NCBI GenBank assembly: GCA_029983695.1
Contig: JASBZB010000011.1
Location: 46,138-110,137, forward strand
From: Lutispora sp003527145
GTDB lineage: Bacteria; Bacillota; Clostridia; Lutisporales; Lutisporaceae
DNA: 64,000 bases
Direction: 5' to 3'
Shown: piece after piece, positions 57,296 through 64,000 of the stretch
How positions within the stretch are numbered: position 1 is the stretch's first letter
How the letters are laid out: every line of letters starts with the position of its first letter
Made by a program: the position numbers and the translations under genes
The notes under the pieces: model-generated
Database searches by the model: none
The model's input: the letters and a program-made list of their open reading frames with translations, nothing else
Told to the model about the DNA's origin: nothing

Positions 57296-59383
57296 TTGAT
57301 AAAAAATATTGAGATATTCGGCATTGGAAATATGAACAATAAAACCATCCTTGTTTGGTGTATCAATAATTACATATTTAACGGGGAGGTTTTTGAATAT
57401 AGAGCCAGGTTTGTAGGTGACCGCATAGCCTTGGTTGTGGGTAAAACCAAAAGAGCTGTTGAAAAAGCAGTGGCAAAGCTCAACGTTATATACAAGGAGT
57501 TAAATCCTGTAATAGGCATAGAAGCAGCAAAAAGTGATGAAATAATAATAAAAGGGAACACAAATCTTGCATTTTCAAAAGAAATATTCTGCGGAAGCTA
57601 CGAAGAGCAGTTCAAAAAAGCAGACTATATTATAGAGGACAAAGGTTCAACACAGAAAATACATCATTCTGCGATAGAGCCGCACATATGCTTAAGTGAA
57701 CTAGACGAACAAGGCAATCTCACAGTGTGGACGCCATGTCAAATAGTATTCCAGGTACAGTATCATGTAGCTGACATACTGCAGATACCATACAACAGAG
57801 TAAGAGTAATAAAAGCAGTCATGGGAGGCTCCTTTGGAGGTAAGGGACAAACAGTATTAGAGCCAATATGTGCCTTTGCTGCATACACTCTCAAAAAACC
57901 TGTTATGTTGTACATGGATAGACACGATGCAATACTTGGTACCAGAAGCAGAAATGCAACAGAAATGATAGTAGAAACAGCAATAAACAAAGAAGGTAAA
58001 ATATTAGCAAGAAAAATAATAACAGACATAGATGGAGGCGCATACTATACAAATGCTGCAGCTGTAACTATGGCTTTAGGTAAAAAACTTTTCAGAATGT
58101 ACGATATACCGGATCAGAGCTACACAGGAAATGCTTACTATACAAATACCATACCCGGGGGAGCCTGCAGAGGTTACGGTTCACCCCAGGCACATGCCGT
58201 AACGGAAATAAATATTGACCATGCTGCGCACAAAATAGGCATGGATCCATGCGAGCTCAGACTTAAGAATTTTGTCAAGCCTGGTGCATCAGACCCTACA
58301 GGAGGGCCTAATATAGGCAATGCCCAGATAAAAGAGTGCGTCCTAAAAGGTATGGAAGCTTTCGATTGGAAAAACAGAAGACAAACCATTAAAAACAAAA
58401 ATACAGAAAGATACGCCTATGGAGTGGGCATGGCATGCGGAGCACATGGCAATGGTTATTTTGGAGCATTTCCTGATTTCACCAATGTAGAAATGAGTAT
58501 ACTTGGAGACGGCAGTGTTCTTGTAAAAATAGGCATACACGACCAAGGCTGTGGAACTGTAGCGACAATGCAGCAGTTAGCGGCAGAAGCCTTGGACATA
58601 GATACAAAACACATAAGAGTTACAGAAGCAGATACATTAATAACACCATACGACTCAGCAGGAACACAAGCCAGCAGAGTAACCTTTGTATGTGGAGGGG
58701 CAGTCAAGGAAGCAGGAGAAAAGTTAAAGCAAAGGCTCATAAATGCCTTCTGTACATTAAAAGGGTTCAAAGAAGACTCGGTAGAAACTAGAGACGGATT
58801 AATATACCGAAAAGATTCAGACAAAAAATATACCTATGCAGATATTGCAACAGAATTTGAAACAAAATACTCACAAACAATGACAGAATTTATTAAATAC
58901 CAGTCACCCGCAAATCCGGCAACTTTTGCGGCATGCTTTGCGGAGGTAAAGGTAGATAAATACACAGGACATGTAGAAGTAACGGATTTCTTAGCAGTGC
59001 ACGATATAGGACAATCGGTAAATCCAATGTTAGTTGAAGGCCAAATACAAGGCGGAGCACACATGGGCATAGGTATGGCCCTTAGAGAAGAAATAGAAGT
59101 AGACAATAACGGTAGAGTAAAATCAACAAACTTCTCCAAATATCACCTAATAAACGCACCAGAGATGCCGGAAGTAAGAGTCCTGACAGTAGAAGCAAAG
59201 GAGCCATACGGACCGTATGGAGCTAAAAGCGTAGGCGAAGCATCAGCGGTAGCACCTCCAGCGGCAGTAGTAAACGCAATAAACTTTGCCCTGGATACAA
59301 ACATAACCACATATCCTGTAACACCTGAAAAGATAATTAAGAACCTATATAGAAATAAGAAATGGAGTACTCAAAATGGATAA
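57296..59383 (+). pseudogene. Xanthine-dehydrogenase-family molybdopterin subunit, 5'-truncated
   Basis: About 665 residues match the large molybdopterin-binding subunit of xanthine dehydrogenase/aldehyde oxidase proteins from VFEYRARFVGDRIALVV onward: GGSFGGKGQ (cofactor site), GGACRGYGSPQ, and the catalytic Glu in GAKSVGEASAVAPPAA. Full-length relatives start about 80-100 residues earlier with a KxxGxAxYxxD-type domain. Before about 57386 this ORF reads unrelated sequence (MIKNIEIFGIGNMNN), with XdhA-like residues (GVSIITY) visible in another frame. Its start lies only 6 bp from that of the divergent regulator, leaving no room for a promoter. I therefore call it a truncated, probably dead gene, although the rest of the frame is intact. 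It overlaps the lyase by 8 bp. No FAD or FeS subunit genes are present. Confidence 0.75.
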
Positions 59384-60886
59384 AATAATTTTAAACGGAC
59401 ATAATTTAAGCTTTGAAGATTTATACCAAATTGCGTACAATAACAAGCAGATTGAAATTGACGAAGCAGCTCTTGATAAAGCAGCTAAAGCAAGAAAAGT
59501 ACTATTTGATAAGGCAGCTGAAGGATATCCTGTATACGGATTAAACAGAGGAGTTGGGTGGAACAAGGACAAAGAATTTGATGTTGATTTCTTTGAAACT
59601 TACAATAGAAATTTGTTATACTGTCATAGCTTAGGAATTGAGCCGCTAAGTACGGAGGAAGAAGTAAGAGCAATGATGCTTGTTAGGTTAAATACAGCAC
59701 TTTGCGGTTCAACAGGTATATCAGTTGAAATACTTAAAATGCTTAGGGATTTTTTGAACAAAGGCATACATCCTGTAGTGCCGCGAAGAGGTTCTATAGG
59801 GGAAGGAGACATAACAATACTTTCACATATAGGACTTGCTATAATTGGTGAGGGGGAGTAAACTACAAAGGAAAGAGAATAAATTCTAAGGAAGCTCTTA
59901 GTAAAGAAGGAATGAAACCAGCTATTTTAGGACCAAAGGACGGACTTAGTATAGTTTCTTCAAATGCTCAAACAGCTGCGGGCTCAGTATTTTTAGTAAA
60001 AGAAGTAGAAGAAATTATCAAAATTTCAAATGTTGTATACTGTCTTGGTATGGAGGGCTTAAATGGAGTTATACAACCCCTTGATGAGAGAGTAAATGAT
60101 ATGAGAGGCTTAAAAGGGCAAATCAAATGCGCTGATGAATGCAGAAAATATCTTGAGGAAAGCTATTTATACGAACCTAATAAAGACAGAGCGTTGCAAG
60201 ATGCTTTAAGTTTCCGATGTTCCTTTGCGATAAATGGTTCAGTACTAGATGCACTGGAATATGTAAAGAAATACTTACTGATACAGATAAACACTACAGA
60301 TGATAATCCATGTATTATGACTGATATAAATAATCTATCTGTAAGTGCAAACTTTGAAATAACTTCTTTAGTGGCAGGCATTGAAATGCTTGGCATAGTT
60401 CTATGTCATTTGTCAAAATCCTCATGTAATAGAATGCTAAAGCTAGCAGATCCGTCTTTTACAAAGCTTACAAGATTTTTAACACCAGATGAGCAAAAAA
60501 CTATAGCTTATGGCACTATTCAAAAAACTTTTACAGCAATAGACGCGGAAAATAGAATGCTAGCTAATCCATCTTCTATTGATTTCTATTCAATATCAGG
60601 CAATATAGAAGACCATGCAACCAATGGGCCTTTAGTTGTAGATAAAGTAAGAAAAATAGTTGATAACTTAAAATATATTATAGGTATGGAAGCAATCCAT
60701 GCAGCACAGGCAGTAGATTTAAGAAACAATGTAAAAATGGGAAAAGGAACAAAAGCAGCCTACGATGCAATCAGAGGGGTTATACCATATCTGGATAAAG
60801 ACAGAAATTTAAGCGTTGATATTAAAGCTGCATATGATATTATAAATTCAGGAGAGCTTTTAAGAAAAGTTGAAAATGCGAAGTAG
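59376..60886 (+). pseudogene. Histidine/aromatic ammonia-lyase-like gene, frameshifted
   Basis: Two ORFs, 59376-59861 (161 residues) and 59912-60886 (324 residues), are the halves of one HAL/PAL-family lyase of about 500 residues. At 59855-59862 a single missing base turns GEGEVNYKGKRINSKEAL into GEGE-stop; restoring one base joins both halves. The N-half has YGLNRGVG and the C-half has GPKDGLSIVSSNAQTAA and NATNGPLVV-like (DHATNGPLVV). The MIO-forming Ala-Ser-Gly triad is not present: the site reads GSIGEGDITILSH, one residue shorter. So even before the frameshift the chemistry may have differed from histidine deamination. It overlaps the truncated xdh gene by 8 bp, suggesting they were one operon. 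Programmed frameshifting or a sequence error cannot be excluded. Confidence 0.8.
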
Positions 60887-60907
60887 ATGCCTTAAATAAT
60901 AGCATAT

Positions 60908-60951
60908 AAAAACTCATATATTTTTTTAAATAAGAAATATATGAGTTTTTT
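60908..60951 (+). terminator. Intrinsic terminator after the lyase
   Basis: AAAAACTCATATATTT (60908-60923) pairs with AAATATATGAGTTTTT (60935-60950) over 16 bp, ending in a T-run. It closes the xdh/lyase transcript. Confidence 0.92.
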
Positions 60952-60955
60952 ATAT

Positions 60956-60987
60956 TTGACACAGAAAGCCCAAATATAAGCTATAAT
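60956..60987 (+). promoter_or_regulatory. Candidate promoter of the BTAD regulator gene
   Basis: A perfect TTGACA (60956-60961) and a perfect TATAAT (60982-60987) lie 20 bp apart, longer than the 17-bp optimum. The spacing suggests weak or activator-dependent use. The start codon is 71 bp after the -10. Confidence 0.5.
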
Positions 60988-61057
60988 AAAGCTATGAGTA
61001 AGAGAAGGACTTTACTTTTACTACTACATTCATTGCTTATGCTTGGAGGAAAGCTAT

Positions 61058-64000
61058 ATGGATAAAATATTTGTTAAAATATTTGGGATAACTGAAATCA
61101 AAAAAAACAATGCTATAATAAATTTTCCTTTTAAAAAGGCTGAAGCACTTTTTTATTATTTAATAATAAAAAAGAAAACTACCAGGGATGAATTGGTAGG
61201 CTTATTGTGGAGTGAAATAAGTGAAGATGCTGCAAAGGGAAATCTGAGAAATGCATTATATGTAATAAGGAAAGCCTTTGATATGGATATAATTAAACCA
61301 GATCAGAGACAGGTTATTACTATAGATGAAAATATCCCTATTGTTACAGATTTAGATATGTTTATAAATAACAAGGATAATATAGATAGCTATACAGGTG
61401 AGTTACTAAAGGGATTTTCAGTGAAGGACTGTGAGGAATACGAGCAATGGCTGTTAAACCAAAGAGAATACTATAATAAACTATATATAGACAGGCTGCA
61501 CAGTAAATTAGAGAATTCTTTTTCAAAAGATAAGAAAAATATTGAAAAGTATTGCAAGCTATTGATTGAAGTGGACAGATATGACGAAAGTCCTTATATA
61601 AACCTAATGGAGCTATATGAAAATGATAGGCAGTTTAATAATGCTATATATATATATAAACAACTTGAAGAGACCTTAAAAGAAGAACTGAGCATTTCCC
61701 CGAGTGTAAAAACTAAGGATATATATAATAGAATCATAAAATTAAAAAGTATTGAAGAAGACAATAATCAAATGTCATCAAAAGATTTTTTTTACGGCAG
61801 GAGCAGGGAAATAGATTATTTGGTTAAAAACTTTGAAAGCTTTATGACAAGTGAATTATATAACTCTATAATAATAAACGGTGAGGCTGGGATAGGAAAA
61901 ACAAAACTTATAAACAGGTTTTTAAAACTCATAGATAGATCCCAAGTTTATTTATTTCAGGTTGATTGCTATCATGATGAAAACAATTGTATTCTAAAGC
62001 CATGGAACATAATAATTAAAAATATTTTCAACGCTATAGAAATGGAAAAGGAAAATATTTTTATACCTCCGCTATGGAAAAATAATATAGTCCATGTTTT
62101 CCCATTTTTAGGCAACGGCTATGACTATCTTGAAATGAATTTTATTGAAAAAATTGATGATAAAAATTATCAAGTAGTAGAAGAAGCTTTGTCTAATATC
62201 ATAAACGTTTTATCTGGTATAAAAAAAGTAGTAATTATTTTCGAGGATATGCAATGGATAGATAAGGCAAGTCTAAATTTACTGATGAGAGTCATATTAA
62301 ATGATTTAGAAAAAAATGTTTTGTTTTTAGGTACCTCTAGAAAAGAGTATAATTATGAGCTGGATAAATTCATTACATTACTTGGCAAGTACGACAAAAT
62401 ACACAATCTTACCCTAAATAGATTTAATAAAGGTGAAGTCTTTGAATTTTTAGATGGAGCCTTACCTGATTATAATTTTAGTGAAAAGCAAAAGATAAAA
62501 ATTTACGAAGAGACAGAAGGAAATACTTATTTTATGGTGGAGGTTTTAAACAGCATAAAAGAAAATATTGATTACGATTTTATGACATCAAAGATGAAGG
62601 ATTTTATCAAAACAAGATTTTTAAATATTACTGGTGACAAAAGAGATGTATTGAATGTTATATCATTATTCTTTGATGGAGTAAAAATTGATCTGCTAAA
62701 AGAGCTCACCAATATTAATGAAAGTCAAATTATAGATATAATAGAGGATCTTGGAAAAAAGAATATTATTGAACAAAAGCTAATCGATAATGAGGTAATA
62801 TTTAAATTTACACATCAAAAATTAAGGAAATATATATATGAAAACTTATCTATGATTAGGAGAAGGGTGCTTCATGAAAAAGCAGGTCAAGTATTGGAAA
62901 GAAATCTCAGAGGTGACCAAAGTGATGTTTTGCTTTATTCTAAAATAATATACAATTATGGGAAAAGTGAAAATCAGTTTAAGACCCTAGAGTATACTTT
63001 AAAAAACGCAAATGTTTATCTGGATTACAATCACGAGCTTTATCCTAAGTGCAGCCTGCCTGCTTTTGAAAATGATAATATATTATATTTTACAAATCAA
63101 AAGATAATACCTTATTTTGAGAAACTTGAGGAGATGATAAATCGCCTTGAAATGCAAAGGTACAGCATAAATGAAATCTTAAGATTAAAAATTATGCTAA
63201 ACCTTATGCGCGGTAGATATTTGATTAGAATGGGGCAGTATGATGAAGGAGTACCGTCAATAAAAAGAGTAATAGAGGATGCGGGAGAAGTCCAAAATTA
63301 TGAGTTCTTATTGATGGGACACAGACAGATGATATATTATTGTATCCAAACAAATGATGTTGATTTGATGAAAAAAGAAATACAAACCTCTCTTGAGATA
63401 AGTGAAAAGATTGGAAATGATTATGAAAAAGCCACACTTCTAAGGCTTAAGGGATTAAACAAAATAATGAGCTTAGAATATGAGGAAGCGGATATGCTAT
63501 TAAGAGAATCAATAATTCTTTTTGAAAGGCTAAATCAAAGACAAAGCATATACTCATTGAATATTGCCGCTGCTTATAATTATATGGGAGAAATAAAGAG
63601 ATTAAATGTGGACTTTGAAGAAGCTATTAAATATTACGATAAGGCTATAGAGATATGCAAAAGAAAGGGTGTCATTAGAGGATTAGCTATTTTTTATACA
63701 AATGCAGGAAGATGCGCAATAGAAAACAATGACTATCAAAAAGGTGAAGGATATCTAAAGGATGCACTATATCTTTATAATAAGATAAATATATTAAGTG
63801 GAAGGGCAATTGCAGAGAGCTTAATGGCACTTATTAAGATAAGAAAAGAATGTTATGATGATGCTATTAAACTTTTAAAGGATGCAGAAAAACATGTAAA
63901 TATTCAAAATAAAGCATTCGAGCTAGGCGTTTGTTCGAAGGTTCAGGCGGTAGTTAAGTATTATATGAAGGATAATCAAAAACTACGAGATGTTTTCTAT
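61058..64000 (+). CDS. BTAD/SARP-like regulator with AAA ATPase and TPR repeats, 3' end outside window
   Basis: The frame from the ATG at 61058 (behind TTGGAGGAAAGC) is open to the window end: 981 residues so far. N-terminal: an OmpR-like winged-helix part (about 1-95; KAEALFYYLIIKKKTTRDEL, GNLRNALYVIRKA) and a bacterial transcriptional activation domain (about 95-230) as in SARP regulators. Then an AAA/NB-ARC-like ATPase with INGEAGIGKTKL (about 272-283) and a Walker B-like IIFEDMQWID (about 391), as in MalT/LuxR-type STAND proteins. The C-terminal region (from about 690) has TPR-like helices (AIKYYDKAIEICKRKG, YTNAGRCAIENNDYQKGEGY). Such proteins sense ligands and activate neighbouring operons; here the xdh/lyase genes or genes beyond the window are candidates. 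Confidence 0.85.
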   Translation, partial: MDKIFVKIFGITEIKKNNAIINFPFKKAEALFYYLIIKKKTTRDELVGLLWSEISEDAAKGNLRNALYVIRKAFDMDIIKPDQRQVITIDENIPIVTDLDMFINNKDNIDSYTGELLKGFSVKDCEEYEQWLLNQREYYNKLYIDRLHSKLENSFSKDKKNIEKYCKLLIEVDRYDESPYINLMELYENDRQFNNAIYIYKQLEETLKEELSISPSVKTKDIYNRIIKLKSIEEDNNQMSSKDFFYGRSREIDYLVKNFESFMTSELYNSIIINGEAGIGKTKLINRFLKLIDRSQVYLFQVDCYHDENNCILKPWNIIIKNIFNAIEMEKENIFIPPLWKNNIVHVFPFLGNGYDYLEMNFIEKIDDKNYQVVEEALSNIINVLSGIKKVVIIFEDMQWIDKASLNLLMRVILNDLEKNVLFLGTSRKEYNYELDKFITLLGKYDKIHNLTLNRFNKGEVFEFLDGALPDYNFSEKQKIKIYEETEGNTYFMVEVLNSIKENIDYDFMTSKMKDFIKTRFLNITGDKRDVLNVISLFFDGVKIDLLKELTNINESQIIDIIEDLGKKNIIEQKLIDNEVIFKFTHQKLRKYIYENLSMIRRRVLHEKAGQVLERNLRGDQSDVLLYSKIIYNYGKSENQFKTLEYTLKNANVYLDYNHELYPKCSLPAFENDNILYFTNQKIIPYFEKLEEMINRLEMQRYSINEILRLKIMLNLMRGRYLIRMGQYDEGVPSIKRVIEDAGEVQNYEFLLMGHRQMIYYCIQTNDVDLMKKEIQTSLEISEKIGNDYEKATLLRLKGLNKIMSLEYEEADMLLRESIILFERLNQRQSIYSLNIAAAYNYMGEIKRLNVDFEEAIKYYDKAIEICKRKGVIRGLAIFYTNAGRCAIENNDYQKGEGYLKDALYLYNKINILSGRAIAESLMALIKIRKECYDDAIKLLKDAEKHVNIQNKAFELGVCSKVQAVVKYYMKDNQKLRDVFY

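Noticed and set aside
1..64000. CRISPR arrays, tRNA or rRNA genes
   Set aside because: No regularly spaced direct repeats and no tRNA T-arm/acceptor combinations were found by reading both strands. A tRNAscan-SE and CRISPR search would settle it.

Overview
The window looks like chromosomal DNA of an anaerobic, endospore-forming Firmicute of class Clostridia. The evidence is an AT-rich sequence with strong GGAGG-type ribosome binding sites, frequent GTG/TTG starts, a LysM + GH18 spore-cortex-lytic-type enzyme, an iron-sulfur (two-subunit) L-serine dehydratase, a CpsB/C/D-type capsule phosphoregulation module, and many intrinsic terminators. I cannot name the species. I saw no rRNA, tRNA or CRISPR array.

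Layout. (1) Positions 1-13801, all on +: an exopolysaccharide/capsule locus. It holds a truncated GNAT-like protein, two sugar-nucleotide epimerases, a Wzy-type polymerase, LicD, a cytidylyltransferase-oxidoreductase fusion, two CpsC-like chain-length proteins, an LCP attachment enzyme, a MurJ-GT4 fusion, a priming sugar-phosphate transferase, a tyrosine kinase and its PHP-family phosphatase. Together they would activate sugars (and probably an alditol), prime, extend, flip, polymerise and attach a surface glycan. (2) 13830-19318: small accessory genes (zinc-ribbon protein, amidase-like protein, class V aminotransferase), a c-di-GMP-I riboswitch in front of a tiny membrane ORF and a glycerol-kinase fragment, then a short FtsH with a membrane-anchored partner and a DUF378 protein. 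(3) 19347-27360 on -: argCJBD and pyruvate carboxylase, each with its own promoter. (4) 27712-31588: potABCD polyamine transport with a structured leader. (5) 31677-41632: mostly single genes (spore lysin, TtcA-type PP-loop enzyme, LURP-like protein, ftcD, mscL, P1 peptidase, YmaF, MATE, DUF3810, ABC-F) and an orphan structured RNA resembling the omega-RNA/right end of an IS200/IS605 element. (6) 41789-52453: a nucleotidyltransferase/phosphohexomutase fusion and an 8 kb NdvB-like glucan synthase/phosphorylase, separated by a long imperfect hairpin. (7) 52565-55009: a truncated IS110 element that keeps its left-end noncoding region, then sdaAB-sdaAA. (8) 55117-64000: a good sigma-54 promoter with a methyltransferase, a sigma-54 activator, a 5'-truncated xanthine-dehydrogenase-type gene, a frameshifted ammonia-lyase with an atypical active-site motif, and a large BTAD/AAA/TPR regulator running off the window.

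Several loci show decay: glpK remnant, IS110 remnant, headless xdh, frameshifted lyase. The most interesting leads are the two unusual fusions in the capsule locus (cytidylyltransferase-Gfo/Idh/MocA beside LicD; MurJ-GT4), the orphan omega-RNA-like element at 33999-34127, the riboswitch-controlled 30-residue membrane ORF, and the EBP/xdh/lyase region with its deletion scar. All calls were made by reading the sequence and by family knowledge; no database search was run.
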